64,000 nucleotides of DNA from Melioribacter roseus P3M-2 (GTDB lineage: Bacteria > Bacteroidota > Ignavibacteria > Ignavibacteriales > Melioribacteraceae), in contig NC_018178.1 in NCBI RefSeq assembly GCF_000279145.1, positions 2,861,688-2,925,687 on the forward strand, in the 5' to 3' direction. The notes beneath the pieces are model-generated. The model ran no database searches. It had not been told where the DNA came from and saw nothing but the letters and a program-made list of their open reading frames with translations. Positions 19,227 to 29,581 of this stretch are shown here, one piece after another. The position numbers were made by a program, and so were the translations under genes. The first letter of the stretch is position 1; each line of letters starts with the position of its first letter.

Positions 19227-19943
19227 TTGAGCGATTCTTTTCTTTCAGAAATAGAGCTTTATTATTCGGATGCGATTGAAGGAACAAAAACGATTGTCTT
19301 GAGTCGGGAAGAATCGCATCATTTGACCAAAGTTATGCGTCACAATACCGGAGACGAAATTTACGTCACCGACGGCAAAGGGAATATCTACCGGACAGTC
19401 ATATTCGATATTTCAAAAAGAGAAGTCAAAACGGAAATCAAACAAATCTATTCTTATCCGGACAAATTTAAAAATATAACCTTTTGTTTGCCGCGGCTCA
19501 AAAATGCAGAACGGTTCGAAGCGGCTCTGGAAAAATCGATCGAGCTGGGTATAACGAATTTCATCGTTTTCGAATCGAAGAGAACCGTTGCCAGGGGCGA
19601 AAAACTTAACAGATGGAATAAAATTGCGCTGGCTGCGATGAAACAATCCCTGAGAAGCTGGAAACCCGTCGTCGGTTATGCTGAGAATTTGCATGAAATT
19701 TCTTTTAACGGTGAGATAATAATTTTCGAACAAAAGGGTAATGACACACTGACGGAATATTTGAACAATAATTACGATAGCAATAAAAATTATTTTTTCA
19801 TATTTGGTCCGGAAGGGGGATTTGAAAGTTCTGAAATTGAAGCTTTCGAAAACGCTAGTCTGCTGAAACTTACAGAAAACAGATTGAGAAGCGAGACAGC
19901 CGTCATCGCCGCCGCCGCGCTTCTGGCTACATTAATTCGATAG
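19227..19943 (+). CDS. rsmE: 16S rRNA (uracil-1498-N3)-methyltransferase
   Basis: A SPOUT-class methyltransferase of 238 residues. An N-terminal PUA-like segment has S-H-H-L-T-K-V-M-R near residue 25-35. The C-terminal trefoil-knot SAM site shows F-G-P-E-G-G-F near residue 192, L-T-E-N-R-L-R-S-E-T-A near 214 and an Ala-rich helix. The start is TTG at 19227, 8 bases after a GGAGGAT box at the end of the preceding gene. The 3' end overlaps the convergent phosphorylase gene by 17 bases. Confidence 0.94.
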   Translation: MSDSFLSEIELYYSDAIEGTKTIVLSREESHHLTKVMRHNTGDEIYVTDGKGNIYRTVIFDISKREVKTEIKQIYSYPDKFKNITFCLPRLKNAERFEAALEKSIELGITNFIVFESKRTVARGEKLNRWNKIALAAMKQSLRSWKPVVGYAENLHEISFNGEIIIFEQKGNDTLTEYLNNNYDSNKNYFFIFGPEGGFESSEIEAFENASLLKLTENRLRSETAVIAAAALLATLIR

Positions 19944-20742
19944 ATTTCTTTACAAGGCGTTCGAATTTATCTTTTACAAGCTCTGCTGTGTCTATTACTT
20001 CCTGATGCGACAATTTATTCTGCGAAATGCCCGCCGCCATATTGGTAATACATGAAATCGAAGAAGTTTCCATTCCCATTAAATGCGCGTAATAAGCTTC
20101 GTGGACTGTGGACATTCCGACTGCGTCGCAATTCATTCGGGCAGCCATTTCGATTTCCGCAGGAGTTTCGTATGAAGGACCTTTGTTGAACCAATAGACT
20201 CCTTCTTTGAGGGGTATCATTTCTTCGGAAGCCGCTCTTTTGATTACGTCGTTCAGATATTCCGAAGGGAAGCTGCGGTTTCTGCTTTCGATATTTCCCG
20301 CTCCCATAACTTCGGCCATCTCTTTTTTGATATTAAAAGAAATGAAAGAGGAAGTAAGCATTAAATCTCCGGGTATAAAATATTTATTGACTCCGCCCGC
20401 CGCGTTTGTAAGAATGATTTTTTCTACGCCCATTTGAGATGCAATATGAACAGGCAGCAGGCAATCTGAAAGTCTGTAACCTTCATAGAAATGAAGTCTA
20501 CCCTGAACGAGTAATATTTTTTTATTGTTGTATTCGACGAAATGAAGATAACCTTTATGACCTTCCACAGTCGATTTCGGATAACCGGGAATTTCGTTTG
20601 TCGGAATAGTAAATTTATTAACGAAGTTATCCGCAAAGCCGCCCAAGCCGCTGCCGAGTACAATGCAAATCTCAGGTTTAAAGGGAATTATTCCGCCGAT
20701 ATTTTCAATTATATTTTTGTATTTGTCTTTTAAGTTTATCAT
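19927..20742 (-). CDS. punA: Purine nucleoside phosphorylase (trimeric type)
   Basis: Phosphorolyses purine nucleosides to base plus ribose-1-phosphate. It has 271 residues with G-S-G-L-G-G-F near residue 30, the family signature T-N-A-A-G-G-V-N near 112, and the substrate loop G-P-S-Y-E-T-P-A-E-I near 188 followed by G-M-S-T-V-H-E. It is last in the nucleoside set nupC-like/tdk/cdd on the minus strand, with its start sharing one base with the transporter stop. Confidence 0.94.
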   Translation of the reverse strand: MINLKDKYKNIIENIGGIIPFKPEICIVLGSGLGGFADNFVNKFTIPTNEIPGYPKSTVEGHKGYLHFVEYNNKKILLVQGRLHFYEGYRLSDCLLPVHIASQMGVEKIILTNAAGGVNKYFIPGDLMLTSSFISFNIKKEMAEVMGAGNIESRNRSFPSEYLNDVIKRAASEEMIPLKEGVYWFNKGPSYETPAEIEMAARMNCDAVGMSTVHEAYYAHLMGMETSSISCITNMAAGISQNKLSHQEVIDTAELVKDKFERLVKKSIELM

Positions 20743-22094
20743 CAGATTAATATTCCCGCAAGAGTGGCGGTAAGTAGATTCGCCAGAGTTCCTCCAATAA
20801 CGGCTTTAAGGCCCAGTTCTGCCAGGTCGCTCCTTCTGGAAGGAGCCAAAGGTGAAATTCCTCCGATTTGGATGGCAATTGAACTGAAATTTGCAAAGCC
20901 GCATAAAGCGTAAGTTGCCATGAACATGGCTTTTTCATTTGTGAAAATATTCGATTCTATTAGAGCGCTCATATCGAGATACGCTACAAATTCATTTAGC
21001 ACAACTTTAGTCCCGATCAAACTTCCGAAATGATATGCGCTTTCCCACGGAACGCCGATGCCGTAAGCTAAAAATTGCAGTACTGAACCGAACAGGAATT
21101 GCATACTTAATTTTGCGTCGAATTTATCTTGCAGGAAAGAATTGATTCCCGAAAAATCGCCCAGCCAGCCGAGAAAATAATTAATCATTGCTATCAAAGC
21201 GATAAAAGCGATTAACATGGCTGCAACGTTCAATGCTAAAGTCATTCCTTCGGACGCGCCTGCCGCGGCTGCTTCGATCACGTTCGAAGCGGATTTTTCG
21301 ACTTTTACTTTTACTTTGCCCTTCGTTTCGGGCTCTCCGGTTTCCGGGAAAATTATTTTGGAAATCAATAACGCCGCCGGAGCGGCCATAACGCTGGCGC
21401 CCAATAAATGAGTGGCAAAAATCAATTGGGCTTCTTCGAGAGGGATATTGTGCGTTTTTGAAAAAGCCACGCCCAATATTTGAATATAAGCCGCCATAAC
21501 CCCGCCGGCGATGGTAGCCATTCCGCCCACCATTATAGTCAAAAGTTCACTTTTGGTCATTCCTTTCAGATAAGGTTTAATCATAAGAGGCGCTTCTGTT
21601 TGACCGACGAAAATATTGGCGGTGCATGAGAGCGATTCGGCTCCGCTTGTTCCCATTACTTTAGCCATTATCCATGCCATCCCTTCGACGATCTTTTGCA
21701 TTATTCCCAAGTAATAAAGCACCGACATCAAACTGGCGAAGAATATAATGGTCGGTAAAACCTGGAAAGCAAAAAAGACTCCCATGCTTTCTTCGTTTCC
21801 GGGACCAAGACCGAGACTACCGAATACGAATTTTGCCCCTTCAGTAGTAAAATTAAGAATAAGAACGAAAAAGCTGCTGATAAATCTGAAAAATTCCTTA
21901 GGCCATCCGAGCGGCGAAAAATATGATCCGAGAATATCTCCCTTCAGAATTATAATTGCAAAAGCAATCTGGATTAACAAACCTGAAATTACGAGTCGCC
22001 AATTGACCTGCTTTTTATTATTCGACATTAAATACGCAATGCCGATTAATAAAAGTATTCCCAAGATTCCTCTGAATAACGAAATAAATTCCAT
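20742..22094 (-). CDS. nupC: Concentrative nucleoside transporter (NupC/CNT family)
   Basis: An inner-membrane, ion-coupled nucleoside importer of 450 residues with about ten hydrophobic helices. CNT-typical segments are F-V-G-Q-T-E-A-P-L near residue 163-171, preceded by C-T-A-N-I, M-V-G-G-M-A-T-I-A-G-G near 188, and the C-terminal Y-A-L-C-G-F-A-N-F-S-S near 392. A 25-residue charged insert (K-V-K-V-K-V-E-K) near 262 is a cytoplasmic loop. It sits between tdk and the phosphorylase, so imported nucleosides feed the salvage enzymes encoded next to it. Confidence 0.95.
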   Translation of the reverse strand: MEFISLFRGILGILLLIGIAYLMSNNKKQVNWRLVISGLLIQIAFAIIILKGDILGSYFSPLGWPKEFFRFISSFFVLILNFTTEGAKFVFGSLGLGPGNEESMGVFFAFQVLPTIIFFASLMSVLYYLGIMQKIVEGMAWIMAKVMGTSGAESLSCTANIFVGQTEAPLMIKPYLKGMTKSELLTIMVGGMATIAGGVMAAYIQILGVAFSKTHNIPLEEAQLIFATHLLGASVMAAPAALLISKIIFPETGEPETKGKVKVKVEKSASNVIEAAAAGASEGMTLALNVAAMLIAFIALIAMINYFLGWLGDFSGINSFLQDKFDAKLSMQFLFGSVLQFLAYGIGVPWESAYHFGSLIGTKVVLNEFVAYLDMSALIESNIFTNEKAMFMATYALCGFANFSSIAIQIGGISPLAPSRRSDLAELGLKAVIGGTLANLLTATLAGILI

Positions 22095-22097
22095 AAA

Positions 22098-22667
22098 TCA
22101 ATCCGGTATATAATGACATTTACGGCATCGCGCTTCGTAGCTGTCCGATGCTCCCACTAAAACTCTTTCGTGCGAAACTATTTTTCTTTGAGTCCTGTCG
22201 GCAATGTTTCCGCAGACGACGCAAATTGCCAGTGTTTTTGTAATGAATTCTGCTGTCGCCAGCAATTGGGGAATCGGTTCGAACGGTTCGCCTCTATAAT
22301 CCTGGTCGAGTCCGGCCACAATCACCCGCTTGCCCTCGTCGGCAAGTTTATTGCAGACGTCGACCAATTTTAAATCGAAAAATTGAGCTTCGTCGATGCC
22401 GATTACCTGAGCGTCGCCGGCAAGTTCCAAAATGTCTTCCGCCTTGTCTATTAATATCGACGGCAGCGACTGCTCGTTATGTGAAACAATTTCTGTTTCG
22501 GAATATCTTGTGTCGATTTTCGGTTTGAAAATTTTAACTTTTTGTTTGGCAATAATCGCTCTTTTTAGTCTGCGAATCAATTCTTCTGTTTTGCCGCTGA
22601 ACATACATCCCGCAATAACTTCAATCCAGCCGGCGCCCAACGGGTAAAAATGCGTAACAGGTTCCAT
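22098..22667 (-). CDS. tdk: Thymidine kinase
   Basis: A type II thymidine kinase of 189 residues. The P-loop [10 protein letters not shown] is near residue 20, Walker [10 protein letters not shown] near 95, and the C-terminal zinc cysteines are C-V-V-C-G near 147 and C-R-K-C-H near 182. It lies 1 base after cdd and 3 before the nucleoside transporter, all minus strand. Confidence 0.96.
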   Translation of the reverse strand: MEPVTHFYPLGAGWIEVIAGCMFSGKTEELIRRLKRAIIAKQKVKIFKPKIDTRYSETEIVSHNEQSLPSILIDKAEDILELAGDAQVIGIDEAQFFDLKLVDVCNKLADEGKRVIVAGLDQDYRGEPFEPIPQLLATAEFITKTLAICVVCGNIADRTQRKIVSHERVLVGASDSYEARCRKCHYIPD

Positions 22668-22668
22668 A

Positions 22669-23076
22669 TTATTCCAGATTTTCCTTATCGAATGAAAAAG
22701 GGAGTAATTCTTCGAGAGTCATTTCCTTTATTTCGCCTTTTTTATTGTTCATAATGACCGACAAATCTTTTCCGCATAATTCGGAAAGCACCTGTCGGCA
22801 GGCGCCGCAGGGGGGAGTAAAGTCTTCGGAATCGCTTACAATTGCAATCGCATCGAATTCTTTTTCGCCTTCTAGTACTGCTCTGAATGCGGCTGTTCTT
22901 TCGGCGCAGATTGTCAATCCGTAAGATGAATTTTCGATATTGGCTCCCAGATAAATTTTACCGCTTTTTGTTATCAACGCGGCGCCAACATGAAAATTTG
23001 AATAGGGAGCATAAGCTTTTCTCGCCGCTTCCACTGCTTTGGAGATTAATTGTTCTTTGTCCAATTTTCTTACCAT
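22669..23076 (-). CDS. cdd: Cytidine deaminase
   Basis: Deaminates cytidine and deoxycytidine. The 135-residue protein has the zinc and catalytic motif C-A-E-R-T-A near residue 57 and P-C-G-A-C-R-Q near 89, with N-I-E-N-S-S-Y-G before them. It is first of the four salvage genes; a 45-base gap separates it from the upstream helicase gene on the same strand, with no visible terminator. Confidence 0.96.
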   Translation of the reverse strand: MVRKLDKEQLISKAVEAARKAYAPYSNFHVGAALITKSGKIYLGANIENSSYGLTICAERTAAFRAVLEGEKEFDAIAIVSDSEDFTPPCGACRQVLSELCGKDLSVIMNNKKGEIKEMTLEELLPFSFDKENLE

Positions 23077-23121
23077 TTTTATTCGAAAGATAATTCAAAC
23101 TTCTTAACTAAGCTAATAAAA

Positions 23122-25107
23122 TTATCCGTCTTCGAGCAGCCATTGAGTGGCGAGCTCTTCGCTTACTCCGTCGATGAACCTGGAAGGCTTGGCAAAAGTA
23201 ATTCCCTGGAATCTGTCGAAGATATTCATCGGATAACATACGAACAAGTTTTGTTTTGCGCGCGTCGATGCGACATACATAAGTCGCCGTTCTTCTTCCA
23301 AAGATTCGACTTTGTCGAACGATTGCGTTGACGGAAAGAATCCGTCGGCGGCATGAATTATAAAGACCGTATGCCATTCCAGCCCTTTGGCTGAATGGAT
23401 GGTCGATAATGTAAGAAATTCATTTTCTTTATCCGTGGCTTCGATATCGACAACCGAATCCTGAGGCGGTTCGAGAGCCATGTCCGTCAAAAAGCTTTCC
23501 AGGCTTCTGTAGTTCTCTGCAATATTAATAAATATATCGAGATCTTTCTTCCGCTTATTCCAGTCGTCGTATTTTTCTATAAATAAATGATGATAGTATT
23601 TCATCGCAATTTCAGCCTTGTCTGCCGGGAGCGTATTCTTAGTATGAATTTCGTGTAACACATTGAAAAGATTATAAATTCTGTCGTTGTAACTATTGCT
23701 CAAAGTTTTATCGGGGGAACTTTTAATAGTCAGAATACCTTTTGCCAATTTATCCATTATTGCCCGCGCCTTTTTGGGACCGATGCCTTCATGGAGTAAA
23801 AGCACGCGATACCAGCTTACGAAATCGAGCGGATTAGAAGCGATTCTAAGAAAAGCCAGAAGGTCTTTTACATGCGCCGCTTCAATGAATTTCATTCCGC
23901 CGAATTTAACGTACGGAATATTGGCTTTGTTCAGCTCTATCTCCAAATCGAAAGAGTGATACGAAGAACGGAATAAAACCGCCATCTCGTCGAGCGGAAC
24001 ATCTTCTTCCCTCAACTCGAGTATCTTTTCCACAATAAAACGCGATTGCATGTTTTCGTTTGCGGCGCAGATTATACCGGGCAACTCACCGCCTGTTTTT
24101 CTGCTGTAGAGGTGTTTCGGATATTTTTCGATTGCATGTTCTATTATGTAATTCGAGAAGTCGAGTATTTCCTGCGTGCTGCGATAATTTTCTTCGAGCG
24201 TAATAATTTTTACGTCTTTGAACAGTTTGGGAAATTCCATTATATTTTTGAATGTGGCTCCGCGGAACGAATAGATCGATTGAGAATCGTCGCCCACTAC
24301 CATTATATTTTCGTTTATCTGACCGAGCCCTTTAATTATTTCCGCCTGGAGATGATTGGTGTCCTGATATTCGTCAACCATTACGAATTTTATCGTATTC
24401 AGAAACGATTTGGCGGCGGGGCTGAAATCGAGCAAAAAGTTTTTAAGATAAATCAATAAGTCGTCGTAATCGAGCAAATTATTCTGTCTTTTATAAGAAT
24501 CGTAAACTTTTTTAATGTCGTTGAATTTGTCGGCATATTCGAGAAAGTGGGGATATTCTTCTTCGATCAATTTCTCAATAGTCTTGCCCGTATTAACCGA
24601 AAGGCTAAGAATTTTATAAATAGTCTGTTTGTTAGGAAATCTTTTTTTGTCTTTTGTCGGATTGAGTTCGCTTCTTATTAAATTTATTACGTCTTCGCTG
24701 TCGCTTTGGTCGAGTATTGTAAATCCGCCGTCCAGGTTAACAGCCTTGGCATATTTCCGAAGAGTAATATTTGCGAAAGAATGGAAAGTGCCTCCGTTAA
24801 CTTTCGAACAGCGGTTGTCGAGCAGCATAGCGGCTCTGTCGAGCATTTCTTTAGCGGCTTTGCGCGTAAATGTAAGCAATAATATAGACGAAGGATTGTA
24901 GCCCAATTCTGTCAGGCGAGCCACGCGGTATACCAGCGTGCGGGTTTTTCCGCTTCCCGCTCCCGCGATGACGAGATAATTTCCTTCGACTGCGGAAACA
25001 GCTTCGTATTGCGAAGGATTTAATTCATCTCTGTAATTAATGCTGAACCGGGATTCGTCGACAATTTCCTGTTTATTAATCCTTTTTAATACGTACTTTT
25101 TAGCCAT
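23122..25107 (-). CDS. UvrD/Rep-family ATP-dependent DNA helicase
   Basis: A superfamily 1A 3'-5' helicase of 661 residues. In order: motif I A-G-A-G-S-G-K-T near residue 48; motif Ia L-T-F-T-R-K-A; motif II D-E-Y-Q-D-T-N near 248; motif III G-D-D-S-Q-S-I-Y near 276; motif IV E-N-Y-R-S-T near 309; motif V T-I-H-S-A-K-G-L-E-W near 577; and motif VI R-L-M-Y-V-A-S-T-R-A near 625. It is closer to PcrA/Rep-like proteins than to RecB or AddA, since no nuclease domain follows. The start abuts the stop of a small membrane-anchored protein gene with a one-base overlap. Confidence 0.93.
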   Translation of the reverse strand: MAKKYVLKRINKQEIVDESRFSINYRDELNPSQYEAVSAVEGNYLVIAGAGSGKTRTLVYRVARLTELGYNPSSILLLTFTRKAAKEMLDRAAMLLDNRCSKVNGGTFHSFANITLRKYAKAVNLDGGFTILDQSDSEDVINLIRSELNPTKDKKRFPNKQTIYKILSLSVNTGKTIEKLIEEEYPHFLEYADKFNDIKKVYDSYKRQNNLLDYDDLLIYLKNFLLDFSPAAKSFLNTIKFVMVDEYQDTNHLQAEIIKGLGQINENIMVVGDDSQSIYSFRGATFKNIMEFPKLFKDVKIITLEENYRSTQEILDFSNYIIEHAIEKYPKHLYSRKTGGELPGIICAANENMQSRFIVEKILELREEDVPLDEMAVLFRSSYHSFDLEIELNKANIPYVKFGGMKFIEAAHVKDLLAFLRIASNPLDFVSWYRVLLLHEGIGPKKARAIMDKLAKGILTIKSSPDKTLSNSYNDRIYNLFNVLHEIHTKNTLPADKAEIAMKYYHHLFIEKYDDWNKRKKDLDIFINIAENYRSLESFLTDMALEPPQDSVVDIEATDKENEFLTLSTIHSAKGLEWHTVFIIHAADGFFPSTQSFDKVESLEEERRLMYVASTRAKQNLFVCYPMNIFDRFQGITFAKPSRFIDGVSEELATQWLLEDG

Positions 25108-25535
25108 TATCTTCGGAATGCTTTCGGTTTATTCAGTATTTCGGATATAAGATAAAGCTCCCTCAAAGTTTGAGGATTTTTCATCTTCATTCGAATTGAA
25201 TCCGCCTTTGTTCGAACTTTTTTCTTTTGATATGCTTCGTTAACTTTTTTAACCGGAGATTTGAATTCCGTTTCTATTTTGGTCTGCGCCGTTTTTACAG
25301 ATTCTTTGTAATTGTCGAATTCTTTTTCGGGATTCCACGAAATAGTATTCTCGTTTTGCGTTTGTTGAGGTGTTTTTATGCCGAATAGATCCTCAAGCAA
25401 ATCGGGGGAAGACTCGGGAGAAGAGTTTTCTTCTCCCTCGTCGGAACTTTCCGATTTTTTTCTGGCGGCAAAAATCGAGCTTACTACCGAATAGATAAGA
25501 AAAAGCATTATCAATATTTCAAACAAACTGTCCAT
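25107..25535 (-). CDS. Membrane-anchored protein of unknown function
   Basis: 142 residues. One hydrophobic helix at residues 5-22 is followed by a long, charged, probably disordered section rich in Ser, Glu and Lys. The C-terminal 25 residues (near N-P-Q-T-L-R-E-L-Y-L-I-S-E-I-L) look like a conserved helical motif because they differ sharply from the low-complexity part. I recognise no family. It shares one base with floA upstream and one with the helicase gene downstream, so the three are coupled. An inner-membrane accessory to the flotillin scaffold is possible but unproven. Confidence 0.7.
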   Translation of the reverse strand: MDSLFEILIMLFLIYSVVSSIFAARKKSESSDEGEENSSPESSPDLLEDLFGIKTPQQTQNENTISWNPEKEFDNYKESVKTAQTKIETEFKSPVKKVNEAYQKKKVRTKADSIRMKMKNPQTLRELYLISEILNKPKAFRR

Positions 25536-26539
25536 TACTCTTGATCTTTGTTTTTATTTTTATCTTTATCTTCTTCGGGTTTTGCAATCGAGGCTCTCAT
25601 TTCAGTATCGGCCTGAATGTTTTTTATGTTATAATAATCGATAACGCCGAGGTTGCCTTTTCTGAATGCTTCCGCAATGGCTCTCGGTATTTCCGCTTCG
25701 GCTTCGACTACTTTGGCGCGCATACGAGCTACTTCCGCAGTCATTTCCTGTTCCAGAGCGACTGCAGCGGCGCGTCTTTCTTCGGCTTTAGCCCGGGCAA
25801 CTTTCAAATCGGCTTCCGCCTGGTCGGTCTGTAATATGGCTCCGATATTGATGCCCACATCTACGTCCGCAATATCGATTGAAAGAATTTCGAACGCCGT
25901 GCCCGCGTCGAGACCTTTTGAGAGAACCACTTTCGAAATGCTGTCCGGATTTTCGAGCACTTCTTTGTGAGAATTGCTGGAACCGATCGTGGAAACTATC
26001 CCTTCGCCTACACGAGCAAGAATAGTCGCTTCGCCCGCGCCTCCAACAAGTCTTTCGAGATTGGTTCTGACGGTAATTCTTGCCACAGCTTTCAATTGAA
26101 TTCCGTCTTTTGCGACCGCCGCGACGAGCGGAGTTTCGATTACTTTAGGATTTACCGACATTTTAACTGCTTCGAGAACATCCCTGCCCGCCAAATCGAT
26201 AGCAGCAGCCTTTTCGAATCCGAGGTCGAGATTTGCTTTGTTTGCCGAAATCAAGGCATTGACTACTTTAGTAACGTTTCCGCCGGCGAGATAATGAGCC
26301 TCCAGAAGAGAAATATCGAGTTCAATTCCGGCTTTCGTTGCCGAGATAAGATTCCTGATGATTACTTGAGGCGAAACTTTTCTCAGGCGCATTCCGATTA
26401 AATCCCTGAATATCTTTACTTTTACGCCCGAAAAGTATGCCGTAATATAGAGCCCGATCGGCACGAAATAGAAAAATACCATCAGGAAAAGAACTATCGC
26501 AATAATAATAATGATCGATACCCCCGTTAAAGCTTCCAT
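25535..26539 (-). CDS. floA: Flotillin-like protein FloA
   Basis: A 334-residue SPFH-domain scaffold of bacterial membrane microdomains (YqfA/FloA type). A hydrophobic membrane segment at residues 7-35 is followed by the SPFH region, with V-K-V-F-like and [11 protein letters not shown] segments. Then comes a long Ala/Glu-rich coiled coil (about 225-300: [10 protein letters not shown]) and a Lys/Asp-rich tail. It is the first gene of the minus-strand run, with GGAG 7 bases before the ATG, divergent from clpC across 197 bases. An NfeD partner gene is not adjacent. Confidence 0.92.
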   Translation of the reverse strand: MEALTGVSIIIIIAIVLFLMVFFYFVPIGLYITAYFSGVKVKIFRDLIGMRLRKVSPQVIIRNLISATKAGIELDISLLEAHYLAGGNVTKVVNALISANKANLDLGFEKAAAIDLAGRDVLEAVKMSVNPKVIETPLVAAVAKDGIQLKAVARITVRTNLERLVGGAGEATILARVGEGIVSTIGSSNSHKEVLENPDSISKVVLSKGLDAGTAFEILSIDIADVDVGINIGAILQTDQAEADLKVARAKAEERRAAAVALEQEMTAEVARMRAKVVEAEAEIPRAIAEAFRKGNLGVIDYYNIKNIQADTEMRASIAKPEEDKDKNKNKDQE

Positions 26540-26645
26540 TTTAACTCCATTTTTTTATAAACCCTTTACAAAATATAAATTCATTCCGATTATTACAATT
26601 TAGCGGAGCCAAAATCAACACGAAAAAAGATAAATTTGTATTACC

Positions 26646-26674
26646 TTGCTAACTGAATTTGCAATATTTATATT
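26646..26674 (+). promoter_or_regulatory. Candidate sigma-70 promoter of clpC
   Basis: TTGCTA (26646-26651) and TATATT (26669-26674) have an exact 17-base spacer. The predicted start near 26681 leaves a leader of about 55 bases with a GAGAGG ribosome site before the ATG at 26737. The rest of the 197-base divergent gap between floA and clpC holds AT-rich sequence with no other feature I can name, and no inverted repeat of the CtsR/HrcA kind. Confidence 0.5.
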
Positions 26675-26736
26675 TAAGAAACCATTTGAGCCGATTTACT
26701 GTTTAAGACTGAAAGAAAAAGAGAGGAATTATAATT

Positions 26737-29298
26737 ATGGAAGGAAATTTTTCAGAAAGGGTACAGGAAGTCATTCGATTAAGTCGAGAAGAAGCTCTCA
26801 GACTGGGTCATGATTATATAGGTACGGAACACCTTCTTCTGGGTATTATCCGGGAAGGACAGGGAGTTGCCGTCAAGATATTGAGAAATCTTGGCGTCGA
26901 CCTGGTTAAATTGAAAAAAGCCATTGAAGACACCGTCAGAACGTCGGGCGGAACTCTTACCATCGGCAATATACCGCTTACCAAACAAGCCGAAAAAGTG
27001 CTCAAGATTACCCAGATTGAATCGAAGATTTACAAATCCGATGTAATAGGAACCGAACATATACTTCTTTCGCTCCTGAGAGACGAAGACAATATCGCTA
27101 CTCAGATATTGCACCAGTTCAATGTTAATTACGACAATGTAAGAGCCGAATTGAACAATATTCTTTCGAGCAAAGAAAGCCAGAAAACATCCGCTCCGTT
27201 TGCTCAACCTTTTACGGCAAAGAAAGTCGAGAAGACAAAAACGCCCGTGCTTGACAATTTCGGCAGGGACTTAACAAAACTTGCAATAGAAGACAAATTG
27301 GACCCTGTCATAGGAAGAGAAAAAGAGATTGAACGCGTTGCCCAGGTTTTGAGCCGAAGGAAAAAGAACAATCCCGTTTTGATAGGGGAACCAGGAGTAG
27401 GAAAGACCGCAATAGCGGAAGGTTTGGCGCTCCGTATTGTTCAAAGGAAAGTGCCCCGCATATTGCAGGACAAACGCGTCGTTACGCTAGATCTGGCGGG
27501 CTTGGTTGCGGGCACTAAATACCGCGGTCAATTCGAAGAAAGAATGAAAGCATTGATGAACGAGCTCGAGAAAGCAGACGACGTGATATTATTTATCGAC
27601 GAACTTCATACAATCGTAGGCGCCGGCGGCGCATCCGGTTCTCTCGACGCTTCGAACATGTTCAAACCGGCATTGGCGCGCGGCGATATACAATGCATAG
27701 GAGCCACAACTTTAGACGAGTACAGAAAGTATATCGAAACCGACGGCGCGCTCGACAGAAGATTTCAGAAAGTGATGGTCGACCCGCCTTCTCCCGAAGA
27801 AACAATCGAAATCCTCGAGAACATTAAATTCAAGTACGAAGAACATCACCACGTACGATATTCGAGGGAAGCCATCGAAGCGGCTGTACGATTGAGCGAA
27901 CGATACATTACGGACAGACATCTGCCCGATAAAGCTATCGACGTTATCGACGAAGCCGGTTCGAGAGTTCATATGGGTAATTTTACCGTATCGGAAGAAA
28001 TACTGCGTCTAGAAGAAGAAATTGAAAAAGTGAAATTACAGAAAATACAGGTCGTCAAACAGCAGGACTACGAAGAAGCTGCCCGATTGCGCGATAAAGA
28101 ACGTCAATTGCAATCGGACCTAGAAATTGCAAAACGCGAATGGGAAGCTAAAACCCAGGATATGGTCTACGACGTTACGGAAGAAGATATTGCCACTGTC
28201 GTTTCGATGATGACCGGAATTCCTACTACGAGAGTCGTTCAGGCCGAAAGCGAAAAACTTCTTAAAATGGAAGAAGCTCTCAAACAAAGAATCGTCGGTC
28301 AGGACGAAGCTGTTACAAAACTTGCCAAAGCAATTCGAAGAACGCGAGCCGGTCTTAAAAGCGCTAACAGACCGATAGGTACCTTTATTTTCCTCGGACC
28401 GACCGGAGTCGGTAAGACTGAATTAGCCAAAGAACTTGCCCGTTATTTATTCGATACAGAAGACGCGCTTATACGTATCGATATGAGCGAGTATATGGAG
28501 AAATTTTCGGTATCCAGACTGGTCGGAGCTCCTCCGGGATATGTCGGCTACGAAGAAGGCGGTCAATTGACAGAACGCGTCAGAAGAAAACCGTACTCGG
28601 TTGTGCTTTTCGACGAAATTGAAAAAGCGCATCCCGACGTATTCAATATCCTCCTGCAGGTTCTCGACGACGGGGTCTTAACAGACAGTCTCGGCAGAAG
28701 AGTCGACTTTAAGAATACGATTATTATTATGACGTCGAATGTAGGTACGAAAGACATCAAAGTAACCGGCGGATTCGGTTTCGGCGACGTCACGGAAGCC
28801 GACGCATACACTACGTTGAAAAACACAGTCGAAGACGCAATGAAAAAGCTCTTCAATCCTGAATTCCTTAACAGGATCGATGAAACCATCGTCTTCAGAA
28901 GTCTCGACAAGGAAGACATCAAACAGATTATCAATATCGAAATGAAAGACCTGGTTAAGAATCTTCAGGAAAATAAGATGACTATCGAATTGCACAAATC
29001 TGCCATTGAATTTCTGTCCGATAAAGGTTTTGACCCTAAATACGGCGCAAGGCCTTTGAAACGCGCGATTCAAAAATATATCGAAGATCCGCTGGCTGAG
29101 GAATTACTGTTAGGTCAGTTCAAAGAAGGCGATAAAATAATCGTAAAACATAAAAAGAATACTGAAGAGCTTTATTTCGTTCCGGATAAAAAATCGCAGG
29201 ACGAAAATGAAGAAGTACAGAACAAATCCGACGACGAAGTAAAAAATACGGATAAAGAAGAAGAAAACAGCGAAGAAAAGAACACAATTAATGAATAA
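26737..29298 (+). CDS. clpC: ATP-dependent Clp protease ATPase subunit ClpC
   Basis: A Hsp100 unfoldase of 853 residues that feeds substrates to ClpP. It has two N-terminal Clp repeats (about 1-145) and a first AAA+ domain with G-E-P-G-V-G-K-T near 215 and L-F-I-D-E-L-H-T near 287. A middle domain with a UVR-like stretch [10 protein letters not shown] near 445 separates ClpC from ClpB. The second AAA+ domain has G-P-T-G-V-G-K-T near 550 and V-L-F-D-E-I-E-K-A near 623. The last 45 residues are a highly acidic, Asn-rich tail (near E-E-E-N-S-E-E-K-N), longer than usual. Its stop overlaps the next gene by 8 bases. ClpP is not in the window. Confidence 0.96.
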   Translation: MEGNFSERVQEVIRLSREEALRLGHDYIGTEHLLLGIIREGQGVAVKILRNLGVDLVKLKKAIEDTVRTSGGTLTIGNIPLTKQAEKVLKITQIESKIYKSDVIGTEHILLSLLRDEDNIATQILHQFNVNYDNVRAELNNILSSKESQKTSAPFAQPFTAKKVEKTKTPVLDNFGRDLTKLAIEDKLDPVIGREKEIERVAQVLSRRKKNNPVLIGEPGVGKTAIAEGLALRIVQRKVPRILQDKRVVTLDLAGLVAGTKYRGQFEERMKALMNELEKADDVILFIDELHTIVGAGGASGSLDASNMFKPALARGDIQCIGATTLDEYRKYIETDGALDRRFQKVMVDPPSPEETIEILENIKFKYEEHHHVRYSREAIEAAVRLSERYITDRHLPDKAIDVIDEAGSRVHMGNFTVSEEILRLEEEIEKVKLQKIQVVKQQDYEEAARLRDKERQLQSDLEIAKREWEAKTQDMVYDVTEEDIATVVSMMTGIPTTRVVQAESEKLLKMEEALKQRIVGQDEAVTKLAKAIRRTRAGLKSANRPIGTFIFLGPTGVGKTELAKELARYLFDTEDALIRIDMSEYMEKFSVSRLVGAPPGYVGYEEGGQLTERVRRKPYSVVLFDEIEKAHPDVFNILLQVLDDGVLTDSLGRRVDFKNTIIIMTSNVGTKDIKVTGGFGFGDVTEADAYTTLKNTVEDAMKKLFNPEFLNRIDETIVFRSLDKEDIKQIINIEMKDLVKNLQENKMTIELHKSAIEFLSDKGFDPKYGARPLKRAIQKYIEDPLAEELLLGQFKEGDKIIVKHKKNTEELYFVPDKKSQDENEEVQNKSDDEVKNTDKEEENSEEKNTINE

Positions 29299-29581
29299 AC
29301 TCGACGAGAAATCGATATCCGAAAGACTGCCCTCATTAAAAGGGTGGTCTTTCGACAATAATAAATTGATACGCAATTTCAAACTCGATTCTTTCTCGGA
29401 CGCGGTTGCGTTTGTCGTCAAGATCGCCATCGAATCCGAAAAAATCGATCATCATCCCGACATCAGATTATTCGGATGGAATAATGTGGAAGTAACTCTA
29501 CAGACTCACAACGTTAACGGTATTACCGAAAATGACTTTAAACTCGCTAATTCAATAAACATTTTATACTCTAATGGATAA
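29291..29581 (+). CDS. 4a-hydroxytetrahydrobiopterin dehydratase (PCD/DCoH family)
   Basis: A 96-residue pterin-4a-carbinolamine dehydratase-like protein. The active-site signature E-K-I-D-H-H-P-D is at residues 54-61, followed by V-E-V-T-L-Q-T-H and G-I-T-E-N-D-F. It regenerates tetrahydrobiopterin in organisms with aromatic amino acid hydroxylases; in many bacteria the role is uncertain. It overlaps clpC by 8 bases and pyrE by 8, an unusual tight packing of unrelated functions. Confidence 0.9.
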   Translation: MNKLDEKSISERLPSLKGWSFDNNKLIRNFKLDSFSDAVAFVVKIAIESEKIDHHPDIRLFGWNNVEVTLQTHNVNGITENDFKLANSINILYSNG

